From: Roseovarius litorisediminis
GTDB lineage: Bacteria > Pseudomonadota > Alphaproteobacteria > Rhodobacterales > Rhodobacteraceae
Reading direction: 5' to 3'
Length of the DNA stretch: 64,000 nucleotides
Assembly (NCBI RefSeq): GCF_900172295.1
Contig: NZ_FWFL01000004.1
Location: 1-64,000 of the forward strand
Made by a program: the position numbers and the translations under genes. The notes below the pieces were generated by a model that had not been told where the DNA came from, searched no databases, and saw only the letters and a list, made by a program, of their open reading frames with translations. Of the stretch, positions 38,093 to 48,800 are shown piece after piece (the stretch's first letter is position 1; each line of letters opens with the position of its first letter).

Positions 38093-39913
38093 TCAGGCAG
38101 CGGCCTCGTCGCGCTCGCTCGCCTGTTTCTGCCAAAGCCCGGCATAGCGGCCATCACGGGCCAGAAGCTCAGAATGGGTCCCCTCTTCGGCGATCCTGCC
38201 CTCTTCAAGCACCACGATCCTGTCCGCATCGGCCACCGTGGACAAACGGTGCGCGATCGTAATCACTGTGCGCCCTTCGCCTGCAACCGCAAGGGCACCC
38301 TGAATGTCGCGCTCGGTCTCGGTGTCCAGGGCGCTGGTCGCTTCATCAAGCAACAGGATGGGCGGGTTTTTCAGCAGCGTTCGGGCAATGCCCACACGTT
38401 GTTTTTCGCCGCCTGACAGTTTCAACCCGCGTTCACCCACTTGGGTGTCGTAACCATCGGGCAGTTGCTGGATAAAATCGTGAATCTGGGCCGCACGGGC
38501 CGCGCCTTCAATCTGGGCTTGGGTAGCCCCATCGCGGCCATAGGCGATATTGTAGCCGATTGTGTCATTGAACAGCACGGTATCCTGCGGCACCACGCCG
38601 ATGGCGTCGTGCAGGCTTTTCTGAGTGACATCGCGCAGATCCTGCCCGTCGATCATCACGGCACCCGACTGCACATCATAGAATCGAAAAAGTAGCCGGC
38701 CGATGGTAGATTTACCCGATCCCGACGGGCCAACAACAGCCACTGTTTGTCCGGCGGGAATATCCAGAGTCACACCTTTAAGAATGGGTCGCTCAACATC
38801 ATAGCCAAAGAAAACATCCTGAAAACGCACAGAGCCTGATTTCACATTAAGAACTTTTGCATCAGATTTATCAACCACATCTGGTGATTGCTCTAACAAA
38901 TCGAACATTTCCCCCATATCCACCAAGGCCTGACGGATTTCACGATAAACCGTGCCCAGAAAGTTCAACGGCATGGTAATCTGGATCATATAGGCGTTCA
39001 CCATGACAAAGTCGCCCACCGTCAACTGGCCTCCCTGAACACCTACGGCGGCCATGACCATGACAATCACCAAACCGCTGGTGATCAGCACAGACTGACC
39101 AAAATTCAGAAACGCCAGAGAATAGGAAGTTTGCAACGCAGCAGTTTCATACCCCTCCATCGCGGCATCATACCGGGCGGCCTCGCGGCCCTCGGCGCCG
39201 AAATACTTTACAGTTTCGAAGTTCAGCAGGCTGTCGATGGCTTTTTGATTGGCGTCAGTATCCTGATCGTTCATCTGCTTGCGCAATTTCACCCGCCATT
39301 CGGTCACCTTGAAAGTAAAGGCGACGTAGGCGGCAATCACGCCCATGACGACAGCCAGGTACCAGAAATCAAACAGCGCCCACAGCACCACGCCGATCAT
39401 CAACAGTTCCAAAACCAACGGGCCGATCGAAAACAGCAAAAAGCGCAGCAGGAAATCCACACCTTTCACGCCCCTTTCGACGATTCGACTCAGGCCACCG
39501 GTTTTGCGGGTAATGTGATAGCGCATCGACATGCGATGGATATGGGTGAATGTTTCCAGCGCAAGCGAACGCAGCGCGCGTTGGCCAACCCGGGCAAAGA
39601 TGACATCGCGCAGCTGCTGAAAGCCCACGTTCATAAGGCGCGCCACCCCGTAGGCCACAGTCAGTCCGATCGCACCGAAGGACAGCATCCAGGCGGCGTT
39701 CTGGCCTTCGCCCGCCAGTGCATCAACCGCTGCTTTGTAAAAAAGCGGTGTGCCAACAGCGACCAGTTTGGCGACGAACAGCGCGATCAGGGCAAATATC
39801 ACACGGCGTTTCACCCAAGCTTGCCCGTCGGGCCAAAGATAAGGCGCCACGCGCCGTATCGTACGCCAGCCGTCTTTGGGCATTTCAGTAGTGGTCAGGC
39901 TGGAACGGCGCAT
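38093..39913 (-). CDS. ABC exporter, Atm1/HMT1-like half-transporter
   Basis: A 606-residue fused permease-ATPase of the ABCB7/Atm1 class, which exports glutathione-based compounds and supports iron-sulfur or heavy-metal homeostasis. The membrane domain contains MRYHITRKTGGLSRIVERG and the signature SLLNFETVKYFGAEGREAARYD. The nucleotide domain has Walker A VGPSGSGKSTIGRL, signature LSGGEKQRVGIAR, Walker B ILLLDEATSALD and the H-loop TIAHRLST. The ATG at 39913 is used; a TTG lies directly before it. It is convergent with the RND permease. Confidence 0.93.
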   Translation of the reverse strand: MRRSSLTTTEMPKDGWRTIRRVAPYLWPDGQAWVKRRVIFALIALFVAKLVAVGTPLFYKAAVDALAGEGQNAAWMLSFGAIGLTVAYGVARLMNVGFQQLRDVIFARVGQRALRSLALETFTHIHRMSMRYHITRKTGGLSRIVERGVKGVDFLLRFLLFSIGPLVLELLMIGVVLWALFDFWYLAVVMGVIAAYVAFTFKVTEWRVKLRKQMNDQDTDANQKAIDSLLNFETVKYFGAEGREAARYDAAMEGYETAALQTSYSLAFLNFGQSVLITSGLVIVMVMAAVGVQGGQLTVGDFVMVNAYMIQITMPLNFLGTVYREIRQALVDMGEMFDLLEQSPDVVDKSDAKVLNVKSGSVRFQDVFFGYDVERPILKGVTLDIPAGQTVAVVGPSGSGKSTIGRLLFRFYDVQSGAVMIDGQDLRDVTQKSLHDAIGVVPQDTVLFNDTIGYNIAYGRDGATQAQIEGAARAAQIHDFIQQLPDGYDTQVGERGLKLSGGEKQRVGIARTLLKNPPILLLDEATSALDTETERDIQGALAVAGEGRTVITIAHRLSTVADADRIVVLEEGRIAEEGTHSELLARDGRYAGLWQKQASERDEAAA

Positions 39914-40094
39914 CAAGGCATCCTGGTCAATTCACGTCGCCCACAGATAGGGCGCACAGACCGGGATTGCCAGCCTTGGCCACGAAAGCGCTCAGAAATA
40001 GCCCCGAGACCCAAGTTTTTCGAAGCGCCCGCAACATCAACAGGTTACGCGCGTTTCGCGACGAACCCATGATTCAGGTTCATCCCGAAACGCT

Positions 40095-41420
40095 TTAGTT
40101 GGGGAGCGTAAAGACCTGTCCTGGATAAATCAGGTCAGGGTCACGGATCCGGTCGCGATTGGCCTCAAACACGCGGACATAAAGAATACCTTCACCATAA
40201 GCAGCCCGTGAGATCGCCCAAAGGGTCGAGCCGGGCTGCACTGTGACGGCGCTGATTCTTGTCTGGGTGGCGACGGTTTCGGCCTGTGCCAGTACGTTCT
40301 GGTCCTCGCGCTTAAAGGGGGTTTCAACCCGCGACGTGACATTGCCATGCTCGTCCACCTCGTCCACACGCAGGGTATAGATGCCCGTATCCACTTGCGG
40401 CAGTTCAGACCTCCAGGCACCATTTTCCAATATTTTAGAAGAGGTTATTGGTGCATTATCCAGATAGACCCGAACAAACCCGCGGCCCTGGCCACGTCCG
40501 GAAAGCTGAACTTCACCTTCTTCGGAATAGGTAATGGCATCCAAGGCAACGGACGACATCAGCTCTGGCGCGTTATCCTTTGATGGGGGCGGTTGCAGGA
40601 CACGAACCCCGGTTTCATCCGCCAGCAAAACGGTTGAGGCGACAGATTCAGTCGTTGCCTGCTCGTGTTGAATGTCCACCTCAGGCTCTTGTATTGTAGG
40701 TTCCGGTGCGACCTCAGCTACAACTTCGTCCGGTTGTGCCTGTTGTGTAACCTCAGCAACCCCGTCCCCCGATGGTTCTGGCGACGCAACAGGCTTTTGC
40801 GTTGTAGTTGTTTCAGCCTCGGGCGTCGTAGCAGGCATGTCAGCTATTTCGGGGTTTTCCACCTGCACCTCGACAGTGTTTTCAGCGACAACCGTCTTCT
40901 TCGGTGTTGGTGCGATAATAATCTCGTCGAGCGACGCAATAACCTCGCCGGTGTCGGGCTTGCGCATGGAAAGCGACAGAATTCGCGGTGCGTCACTGGC
41001 TGCGACGTCCAGAAATGCAACAAACTTGCCATTGCCATCCGGATCAGCCGTGGCCAGATCAGAACCATCGAGCAAGATATTCACCTCCCATCCCGACGCA
41101 GCCTGACCTGCGAGGATCATGTTTCCATCGGGTTCCAGGCGGAAAGTATCAATCGACGGGGGGGATGGCCGTTCCATTGCCTCGGTCTGTTGGGATTCGG
41201 TTGTTTCCTGCGCCAGATCACCAACATCTGGCGTCGGGGTTTCCACAACAGTTTCAACGGGTTCCGCTGTCGGTTCGATCTGGGTGACAGTCGATGGTGG
41301 CACCGGTTCAAACGACTTGAAAACCCCGGAGAAATAAAGCCCCGCGCCAATAATGCACGCAACCAGCGCACCCACAAATGCAAGGGTTGGCACCCGCGCC
41401 AGACCTGCCTGTTTATTCAT
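40095..41420 (-). CDS. LysM-domain membrane-anchored protein
   Basis: A 441-residue protein with one N-terminal membrane helix (LAFVGALVACIIGAGLYFSG), a long Pro/Thr/Glu-rich periplasmic linker, Ig-like stretches (SGRGQGRGFVRVYLDNAPI, TGIYTLRVDEVDEHGNV) and a C-terminal LysM domain (PGSTLWAISRAAYGEGILY, then DPDLIYPGQVFTLPN). LysM binds peptidoglycan, so it probably tethers the envelope. GGAGGGG precedes the ATG at 41420. It is divergent from the LOG-family gene, a neighbourhood common in this bacterial family. Confidence 0.9.
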   Translation of the reverse strand: MNKQAGLARVPTLAFVGALVACIIGAGLYFSGVFKSFEPVPPSTVTQIEPTAEPVETVVETPTPDVGDLAQETTESQQTEAMERPSPPSIDTFRLEPDGNMILAGQAASGWEVNILLDGSDLATADPDGNGKFVAFLDVAASDAPRILSLSMRKPDTGEVIASLDEIIIAPTPKKTVVAENTVEVQVENPEIADMPATTPEAETTTTQKPVASPEPSGDGVAEVTQQAQPDEVVAEVAPEPTIQEPEVDIQHEQATTESVASTVLLADETGVRVLQPPPSKDNAPELMSSVALDAITYSEEGEVQLSGRGQGRGFVRVYLDNAPITSSKILENGAWRSELPQVDTGIYTLRVDEVDEHGNVTSRVETPFKREDQNVLAQAETVATQTRISAVTVQPGSTLWAISRAAYGEGILYVRVFEANRDRIRDPDLIYPGQVFTLPN

Positions 41421-41523
41421 GTATTCCCCTCCGCCCGCGTCGAATTTTGCTGCACGGTTGTCGAAGAATATCAACAAGGGTATCACCGGTCAAAGCAACC
41501 CTTTGAGACCGACAGGTGATTTC

Positions 41524-42075
41524 ATGCCAGCAGGATCAGTATGTGTCTTTTGCGGCTCACGTAGCGGGGCAAATTCCCGCTACGCCGAAGAAGCCGCCAC
41601 TTTGGGCGAAACATTAGCCGCCCATGGCTGGCGACTGGTTTATGGCGCAGGCGATGTGGGGCTGATGGGCATTGTGGCGCGGGCCGCGCAGGCGGCGGGG
41701 GGCGAAACGTTTGGTGTCATCCCGGTTCACCTGATGAGGGCCGAAGTGGGCAAAACCGACCTGACACAGTTTGTGGTGACCGAAAACATGCACGAGCGCA
41801 AGAAGGTCATGTTCATGAACTCGGACGCGATTGTGGTGCTACCCGGGGGGGCAGGATCGCTGGATGAGTTTTTTGAAGTGCTGACATGGCGCCAGCTGGG
41901 GCTGCACACGAAACCAATTTTCCTTTTGAATACAGACGGATATTGGAACCCGTTACTACAACTTCTGGACCATGTGATCGCCGAGGGTTTTGCCGACGCG
42001 GGCCTGCTGGATTTCATGCGTCCCGTCCACGATGTTCAGGGGCTTGGCGTGGCCCTGCGCGCGGCCCTGTCCTGA
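41524..42075 (+). CDS. LOG family protein (nucleoside 5'-monophosphate phosphoribohydrolase type)
   Basis: A 183-residue Rossmann-like enzyme of the TIGR00730/LOG family, whose plant members release cytokinin bases from their ribotides. Bacterial members act on nucleoside monophosphates. Motifs are VCVFCGSRSG, LVYGAGDVGLMG, ENMHERKKVMF and the nucleotide-binding PGGAGSLDEFFE. The ATG at 41524 starts the conserved domain. The last 40 bases overlap the convergent rarD-like gene. Confidence 0.93.
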   Translation: MPAGSVCVFCGSRSGANSRYAEEAATLGETLAAHGWRLVYGAGDVGLMGIVARAAQAAGGETFGVIPVHLMRAEVGKTDLTQFVVTENMHERKKVMFMNSDAIVVLPGGAGSLDEFFEVLTWRQLGLHTKPIFLLNTDGYWNPLLQLLDHVIAEGFADAGLLDFMRPVHDVQGLGVALRAALS

Positions 42076-42932
42076 CCCCAGATGGCGGCGGTATAGATCG
42101 CCAGCGCAGTCCAGATCATGGCGAAGGCAACGGCGTGCCAGAAACTGAACGCTTCGCGAAAAATCAATGTTGCAACAAGAAATTGCAGGGTGGGGTTAAG
42201 GTATTGAACCAACCCGATCGTCGCCAAAGAGACACGTTTGGTGGCATAGCTGAAGGTGATCAGCGGGATGGCCGTTATTGGCCCCGACAACACCAGCAGA
42301 AGACTGTCGGAAATCGTGGCGCCAAAGGCGCCTGCTCCGGTCTTGTGGGTGGACCACAAAATCACAATGGCGATGGGTGACAAAAGCATAACCTCGGCAG
42401 TGACCGATACCACGGGGCCTATGGAAAGTCTTTTCTTTACAACACCATACAGGCCAAATGACGTGGCGATAAGCAGTGCAATCCAGGGTGCGACGCCAAG
42501 GCCCGCTGTCAGAGTGACAACCGCAACCACCGCCAGGGCCACCGCCAGCAACTGCGCCCGACCCAACCTTTCGCCAAAGAAAATGGCCCCAAAAAGCACT
42601 ACGACAAGCGGGAATGTATAGTAGCCCATCGAGGCCTCGACCGCTTTACCGACCTGAATCGAGGTTATGAAGATAAACCAGTTAAACGAGATCATCAGTG
42701 CCCCGAAACTGAGGATCAGAAATGAACGTCCATTTGCAACCACCTGATACAGCGTGGAAATTCGCCTTTGAAAAAGAAGGATCGCAGTGAAAAATCCGAC
42801 GGACCAAAGCGTTCGGTGGGCCAGGATCTCGATCGGGGGGACGTGTTCGAGCAGCTTGTAATATAGCGGCGACAGGCCCCAGAAGGTGCAGGCCAGCACC
42901 ATTGCCCAAACGCCTTTGGTTGCCTCTTGCAT
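42036..42932 (-). CDS. rarD: EamA-family permease, RarD-like
   Basis: A 298-residue inner-membrane transporter with ten predicted helices in two EamA repeats. RarD-type features are KGVWAMVLACTFWGLSPLYYKLLEHVPPIEILAHR at the N-terminus and GLVQYLNPTLQFLVATLIF in the second half. Despite the historical chloramphenicol-related name, the substrate is unknown. The ATG at 42932 is used; the frame runs open to 43019 into the repeat patch. Confidence 0.9.
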   Translation of the reverse strand: MQEATKGVWAMVLACTFWGLSPLYYKLLEHVPPIEILAHRTLWSVGFFTAILLFQRRISTLYQVVANGRSFLILSFGALMISFNWFIFITSIQVGKAVEASMGYYTFPLVVVLFGAIFFGERLGRAQLLAVALAVVAVVTLTAGLGVAPWIALLIATSFGLYGVVKKRLSIGPVVSVTAEVMLLSPIAIVILWSTHKTGAGAFGATISDSLLLVLSGPITAIPLITFSYATKRVSLATIGLVQYLNPTLQFLVATLIFREAFSFWHAVAFAMIWTALAIYTAAIWGQDRAARRATPSP

Positions 42933-43001
42933 GCCCACTCGTCCCCCGGAAATCAGTTGCTTCACTGCTGGCCCAAGCGCCACCCAATGACAAGAAGCAA
43001 A

Positions 43002-43081
43002 GTGTACGAAACGTACCAAACGTACCTGGATTTCGTACGCGATGCAGAGAGATTTCAGAAACGGGTGTACGTTTCGTACGT
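43002..43081. repeat. CGTACGA-type repeat cluster (copy 2)
   Basis: Two 13-base arms, GTACGAAACGTAC (43004-43016) and GTACGTTTCGTAC (43067-43079), form a perfect inverted repeat. Between them GGATTTCGTACGCGAT (43028-43043) is the exact inverse of a 16-mer at 19475-19490. It lies between rarD and the Hsp70-like gene. Confidence 0.65.
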
Positions 43082-43089
43082 ATGTGCCC

Positions 43090-43142
43090 CCGCCCCTTTC
43101 CGGGAGCGGGGTGGGCGGGTGGGAGCTGCCGGAAAGGGGCGG
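43090..43142. repeat. Long perfect inverted repeat (hairpin)
   Basis: CCGCCCCTTTCCGG at 43090-43103 pairs exactly with CCGGAAAGGGGCGG at 43129-43142 across a 25-base G-rich loop. It starts 7 bases after the end of the Hsp70-like gene in its reading direction. There is no T-run, so it may stabilise the mRNA end or slow elongation more than act as a classic terminator. Confidence 0.6.
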
Positions 43143-43149
43143 CTTGCGG

Positions 43150-44400
43150 TCAGCGCCCCGCCGTTGCCATTGCCAATCCGTCTGTCACGGCAGTGAACAC
43201 CTCGGTAAAGGAATGTTGCGCGTGCGGGAATTGCGCCTGCATCGTGTGCGACACCATCGACATCAGGCTTGAGCCACCAACATAGATCACCCGGTCAACG
43301 CCGGATGCCGGGAGGCCTGCAATCTGCAAGGTCTGCTGTGCACCCGCCCACAACAACTGCGCATGAGGCAAAAGGCAGGCCGTCAGCGCGTCGGGGGACA
43401 ATGGCGCGCAAAGGTCCGGCTTGATCTGGTCCAACGCGATGACGGGCAACGCGGCGCCGGAATTGGCCGCAATCTTGCCACGCTCAACTGCAAAGGCCAG
43501 ATCATGACCCAACTCGTCCTGCAAGACGCTTGCCAGACGACCCAATTTTTCCGGCTCATCTGCCAACCGGACCATTTCAGCGATCTGGCGGCGGTTCTGG
43601 CCGGTGTAGAGAAAGGGGATTTTTTCCCATGTGGCCAGATCGTTGAAAATGGCATTGGGCACAGGTGTAAAGCCTGCCCCCATGACTTTGCGCAATTGCG
43701 TGCCCTTGCCCAGCAAGGGCATCACCCGGTCGATACTGATCGAGCGGTCAAAATCCGTGCCCCCGATGCGGACACCGTGATTGGCAAGGATTGTTACGCC
43801 GGTAGTGTCTGACCGGAACAGCGAAAAATCCGAGGTGCCGCCCCCGATATCGACAATCAGCCCGATCTGGCCCGATGTATCAAGCGCACCACTGGCGATG
43901 GCTGCAGCCTGAGGTTCAGCCATGAAATCGACCTGTATGAAACCTGCCGCCAGATAACAGGCGCGCAGATCGTCTTCGGCCTGTGCCTCGCGTGGGTCAC
44001 CTGCGCCGTGGAACACCACCGGGCGCCCGGAAAGGGCGCGGGTGAACGTCAACCCTGTCTGAGCTTCGGCGCGGGTTTTGATATGAGCCAGGAAACGGGC
44101 GATGATTTCAACAAAAGTGACACGCTGGTTCAGGATCTGGCGTTGTTCATGCATCAACGGGGTGCCCAGCACACGTTTCAGGGCGCGCATGAATCGCCCC
44201 TCGGCCCCGTCCAGCAGGGCCCGGTTGGCGGGTTCGCCCATCAGGGTGCGCCGGGTCTCAAAATCAAAGAAAAAAGTGGTGGGCAAGGTGGTCTGCCCTG
44301 GAGCCATCTCGATCAATAGCGGCTGGCCGTCCTTCAGATAGCCCGCGGCCGAGTTGGAGGTGCCGAAATCGATACCCAAAGTGTGGCCACGCTGTGCCAT
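43150..44400 (-). CDS. Hsp70-family protein (YegD-like)
   Basis: A 416-residue actin-fold ATPase of the Hsp70 superfamily without the substrate-binding domain of DnaK. Phosphate-1 motif LGIDFGTSNSAAGYL, phosphate-2 motif IVDIGGGTSDFSLF and adenosine motif IYVGGSSLMSMV are present. The length matches E. coli YegD (about 450). Its client or role is unknown. The ATG at 44400 begins the ATPase fold; the open frame continues to 44688 through the sodB terminator, which argues against a longer protein. Confidence 0.9.
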   Translation of the reverse strand: MAQRGHTLGIDFGTSNSAAGYLKDGQPLLIEMAPGQTTLPTTFFFDFETRRTLMGEPANRALLDGAEGRFMRALKRVLGTPLMHEQRQILNQRVTFVEIIARFLAHIKTRAEAQTGLTFTRALSGRPVVFHGAGDPREAQAEDDLRACYLAAGFIQVDFMAEPQAAAIASGALDTSGQIGLIVDIGGGTSDFSLFRSDTTGVTILANHGVRIGGTDFDRSISIDRVMPLLGKGTQLRKVMGAGFTPVPNAIFNDLATWEKIPFLYTGQNRRQIAEMVRLADEPEKLGRLASVLQDELGHDLAFAVERGKIAANSGAALPVIALDQIKPDLCAPLSPDALTACLLPHAQLLWAGAQQTLQIAGLPASGVDRVIYVGGSSLMSMVSHTMQAQFPHAQHSFTEVFTAVTDGLAMATAGR

Positions 44401-44491
44401 GTCCGTATCCAACGCTGCCAAAAGAAAGCCGGGGTATCTGGCAGTGCCTTTGCTGTCAAGTGACCGTAAAGAGACGTTTGTGGGCGCCCAC

Positions 44492-44525
44492 AAAAAAGCC
44501 CCCCGGCGCGTGCCAGAGGGCTTTG
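44492..44525 (-). terminator. Rho-independent terminator of sodB
   Basis: On the minus strand CAAAGCCCTCTGGC-ACGC-GCCGGGGGGCTTTTTTG forms a stable stem with a T-tract, starting about 22 bases after the sodB stop. Confidence 0.85.
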
Positions 44526-44546
44526 GATCGAAATATGTGGTCGGGA

Positions 44547-45146
44547 TTACAGGCGCGAGGCGACGTTTTCCCAGTTTACCAGATTGTCGAGGAAGTTGGT
44601 CAGATAGGCGGGACGTTTGTTGCGGAAGTCGATGTAATAGGAGTGTTCCCACACGTCGCAGCCCAGCAAGGCGGTCTGGCCAAAGCAAAGCGGGTTCACG
44701 CCGTTTTCAGTCTTGGTGACCTTGAGGCTGCCATCGGTATCTTTGACCAGCCAGCACCAGCCCGAGCCAAACTGACCCGCACCAGCGGCCGAGAACTGCG
44801 ATTTGAACTCGTCCACCGAACCAAAGCTGTCGGTGATGGCCTTTTCCAGCTCACCGGGCATGGACGAGGCGCCGGGCCCCATCATTTCCCAGAACTGGTT
44901 GTGGTTCCAAAGCTGGCTGATGTTGTTGAATATACCGTTCTGGGCGACCGCAGATTTATCGTAGGTGCCGGTGATGATTTCCTCAAGCGACTTGTCGGCC
45001 CATTCGGTGCCCTCAATCAGCTTATTGCCATTTGTGACATAGGCGTTGTGATGCAGGTCATGGTGGTATTCCAGCGTTTCGGCGGACATACCGTTGGCGG
45101 CAAGCGCGTCATGGGCATAAGGAAGATCGGGAAGTTCAAAAGCCAT
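44547..45146 (-). CDS. sodB: Superoxide dismutase (Fe type)
   Basis: A 199-residue cytoplasmic Fe/Mn-family enzyme converting superoxide to H2O2 and oxygen. Metal ligands lie in LEYHHDLHH (H28), QLWNHNQFWEMM and the signature DVWEHSYYIDF. The short length and the QLWNHNQFW pattern favour the Fe form. It lies about 95 bases after soxG on the same strand, so it may be partly cotranscribed with the sarcosine oxidase operon. Confidence 0.95.
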   Translation of the reverse strand: MAFELPDLPYAHDALAANGMSAETLEYHHDLHHNAYVTNGNKLIEGTEWADKSLEEIITGTYDKSAVAQNGIFNNISQLWNHNQFWEMMGPGASSMPGELEKAITDSFGSVDEFKSQFSAAGAGQFGSGWCWLVKDTDGSLKVTKTENGVNPLCFGQTALLGCDVWEHSYYIDFRNKRPAYLTNFLDNLVNWENVASRL

Positions 45147-45241
45147 TTGGGCCCCCTGTTCGTTGAAAATTCATATGCCCTACATGGTAGCCTTGACCCC
45201 GTAAGGTCAAGGCCTATGCCGAGAATTTCCGACAGATTTGA

Positions 45242-45811
45242 TCAGGCGAAGAGGCCCACCTCGCTGCCCGGTTCGGCGGCGTCCTTGAGCAGGCCAAAGG
45301 CATAGTCAGCAACCGAGCGAAAGCAGATGATCTGCACGGCATCGTCCGAGGGCATCCAGATGGCCGCGGGGATTTGCGCCATGCGGGTGCGGCGGAACAC
45401 GCCCGGAGTGAACGCGTCAGGTGCCATATCGACCGGGCACAGCTTGGCCATCACCTCGCGTACGCCCGCGCCCTCAATGCGAAACATTGCACGGGCATCC
45501 GAGACATTTACGGCCAGATAGTGCTTCCCTTTCAGGAGCTTGTCGATCTGAGCGAGTTTATCGCCGACCTCCGCATAGGGGGTCATGACCAGCAGTTCAT
45601 CCGGGGACATCCAGGCCAGGCCGCTTTCTTTGACGGTATGGACCTGACGCTGGCCGGGCATATCGACGCCCGTGACACCGATTGCGGCATTCTTGACACC
45701 CGCCGAGGACAGATCGCCGCGCAGGGTGATCATGCCGCGAAGGCCCAGTTCGGTGACTGTGACAAAACCGTTGTAGGTGGCACCATTCAGTGCGCTGACT
45801 GCATCAGACAT
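45242..45811 (-). CDS. soxG: Sarcosine oxidase gamma subunit
   Basis: A 189-residue subunit of heterotetrameric sarcosine oxidase, with a GcvT-like beta-barrel feel: LGLRGMITLRGDL, GQRQVHTVKESGLAWMSPDELLVMTP and the SDARAMFRIEGAGVREVMAKLCPVD block. It bridges the large and beta subunits. The ATG at 45811 overlaps the soxA end by 8 bases, so translation is coupled. Confidence 0.93.
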   Translation of the reverse strand: MSDAVSALNGATYNGFVTVTELGLRGMITLRGDLSSAGVKNAAIGVTGVDMPGQRQVHTVKESGLAWMSPDELLVMTPYAEVGDKLAQIDKLLKGKHYLAVNVSDARAMFRIEGAGVREVMAKLCPVDMAPDAFTPGVFRRTRMAQIPAAIWMPSDDAVQIICFRSVADYAFGLLKDAAEPGSEVGLFA

Positions 45812-48800
45812 TCTGTTTCTCCCCGTCTTTATCATAGAAGATGGGATCGACGATTTTCGCCGTTACCACGGTGCCGTCAACCTTTGGAAACTCCAGCGTT
45901 TCGCCCATCCTATCCGGCCCGTTCAGAACCAGCGCCATGGCGATGCCTTTGCCCAAGGTCGGAGAATGGTAGGTCGAGGTAACCCGCCCTTGGGTGTTGC
46001 GCTGGCCGTTGGCGTTGGTGCCGGGGGCTGTTGCATAAGCCCCTTCTGGCAGGACCGAGCCATCGGTGGTTTCCAGCCCGACCAGTTTCCAGCGGGTGGG
46101 GTCAGTCATGTGGCTGCGTTCCTGCGCACGTTTGCCAAGATAGTCGTCTTTCTTCTTGGAAATCGCCCATTGCATGTTCAGGTCCTGCGGGATCACAGTG
46201 CCATCGGTTTCATCACCGATCATGATGAAGCCTTTTTCAGCGCGCATCACGTGAAGCCCTTCGGTGCCGTAGGTGGTGACGTCAAACTCGGCGCCAGCCT
46301 CCAGCAACTTATCCCAAAGCGCGCGGCCCTCGGAGGCGGAAACCGCGATTTCATAGCTGAGTTCACCTGAAAACGAGATCCGGTAAGCGCGCGCCTTGAT
46401 CCCGGCCAGCGTGATGTCGGCAAAGGACATGAACGCCAGCGCATCGGCGCTGATGTCATCCTGGGTTAGTTTCTCCAGCACCTTGCGGGCGTTGGGGCCG
46501 ACCACGGCGATCTGGGCGTATTGTTCGGTGACGTTGGCGGTGTAAACCTTCCAGTCCCACCATTCGGTCTGCAGCCATTCTTCCATGTGGCCATGGATCG
46601 ATTCAGCACCACCAGTGGTGGTGTGGCACAGGAATGTATCGTCGTCGATGCGTGCAACAACACCGTCATCCATCAAAAAGCCGTTCTCAGAGCACATCAG
46701 CCCATAGCGGCATTTACCCGGTTTCAGCGTCGACATCATATTGGTGTAGAGCATGTCGAGAAATTTGCCGGCATCCGGACCTTTGACGATGATCTTGCCA
46801 AGGGTCGAGGCATCCAGCAGTGCAAGGCTGTTGCGGGTCTGGGTGATCTCGCGGTGGACGGCGGTTTTGGTGCTTTCGCCCGATTGCAGATAGCAATAGG
46901 GCCGACGCCACTGGCCGACGGGTTCGAAATGCGCGCCGTTTTCCTGATGCCAGCTGTGCATCGGTGTTTTGCGGATCGGCTGGAAAATCTCACCGCGCGC
47001 CTGCCCGGCGATCGCCGATAGTGAAATCGGTGTATAAGGCGGACGGAAGGTGGTGGTACCGGTCTGCGGAATGGGCTGGTTCAGCGCATCCGACAGAATG
47101 GCCAGCCCGTTGATATTGCTAAGCTTGCCCTGATCGGTCGCCATGCCAAGCGTGGTGTAGCGTTTGGCGTGCTCAACGGACTCGAATCCTTCGCGGGCCG
47201 CCAGTTGCACGTCGCTGACTTTCACATCGTTCTGATAATCCAGCCAGGATTTCATCCGCAGATTGATGCCTGCACCCTGCGGCATCAGCCAGATCGCTTC
47301 GACCGGGGCGGCTTGCGTGGCTTCGGCCACAGGCGCGGCTTTGCGTTTTGGGTTAAAGCCGGTGGCTTTGGCCGCGGCCTTGCCCACGGCGTCGGCATCC
47401 GCCAGAACCGCGGCCAGATCGAGATGGCCATTGGCGGTGCCCGCAACCGCGACAAACGCCTCACCCTGCGCACCGGTGGGCGCTTTATCCACATCAGGGC
47501 GGAAATGGGCCTGGGCGTCGTCCCAGATCAGCTTGCCGCCGCAATGCGACCACAGGTGCACCACCGGCGACCAGCCGCCAGACATCGCGACAGCATCGCA
47601 TTCGATTTCCTCAACGACGGCCCCTTCACCTGCCTGCGCACAGACCGCTACACCGCTTACACGCTTTCCGCCCAGAACCTTGGCAATGCCCTTGCCGTTT
47701 TCGACGCGGATACCCAAATCGCGCGCCTGATCGGCCAGTGCCCCGCCCCCGCCAGCGCGGGCATCAAGGATTACGGGCACATCAAGGCCCATGTTTTTAA
47801 GGGTAATTGCCGTTAGGTAAGCGTCATCGTTATTGGTGACGACAACAGTGCGATCGCCAATGGAAACCCCGTAATTTACAGCATAATCCCGAACGGCCGA
47901 GGCCAGCATGACGCCCGGAATGTCGTTTCCGGCAAAGCTGAGCGGGCGTTCAATTGCCCCCGTAGCGGTAACAATTTGACCGGCCCGGATACGCCAAAGC
48001 CGGTGGCGCGGGCCCGGTGCGTCGGGTTGGTGATCGTTAACCCGTTCGTATCCCAGCACATATCCGTGGTCATAAACCCCTGCCCCCATCATACGGGTGC
48101 GCAGGGTCACGTTATCCATTGTTTCCAATTCGGAGACAATTTCGTCCACGAACTTATCCACAGGCTGGCCGTTAACACTTCCGCCATCCACCGGCGCGCG
48201 CCCGCCCCAATGGGCGGTCTGTTCCATCAGCAGAACCTTGGCCCCGGCCTGACCCGCCGCGCGGGCGGCCTGAAGACCGGCCACACCACCACCGATGATC
48301 ACAACATCTACAAAGGCATAAAAATGTTCGTATTTATCCTCGTCGCGATCTTTGGGTGCTTTGCCCAGACCTGCGGACTGACGGATGATCGGCTCGTAGA
48401 TATGTTTCCAGAACGGCCGGGGGCTGATGAACGTCTTGTAATAGAAACCTGCCGTCAGGAAACGACCCAGCTTACTGTTTACAGCGCCTACATCAAACTC
48501 GAGACTGGGCCAGTGGTTCTGGCTGGTCGCGGTGAGGCCATCAAACAGTTCGGTCGTGGTGGCGCGCTGGTTGGGTTCGAAACGCGCACCGGTGCCCAGA
48601 CCCACAAGCGCATTGGGCTCTTCCCCGCCACTGGCGACAATGCCGCGCGGACGGTGGTATTTGAACGAACGGCCGACCAGCATCTGATCATTGGCCAGCA
48701 GGGCCGAGGCAAGCGTGTCGCCCTCGTACCCGGTCAGGCGCTTGCCGTTGAAGGTGAAGTTCACAGCGCGGCCTGTTTCAAGAAGGCGGCCGCCCGTGGC

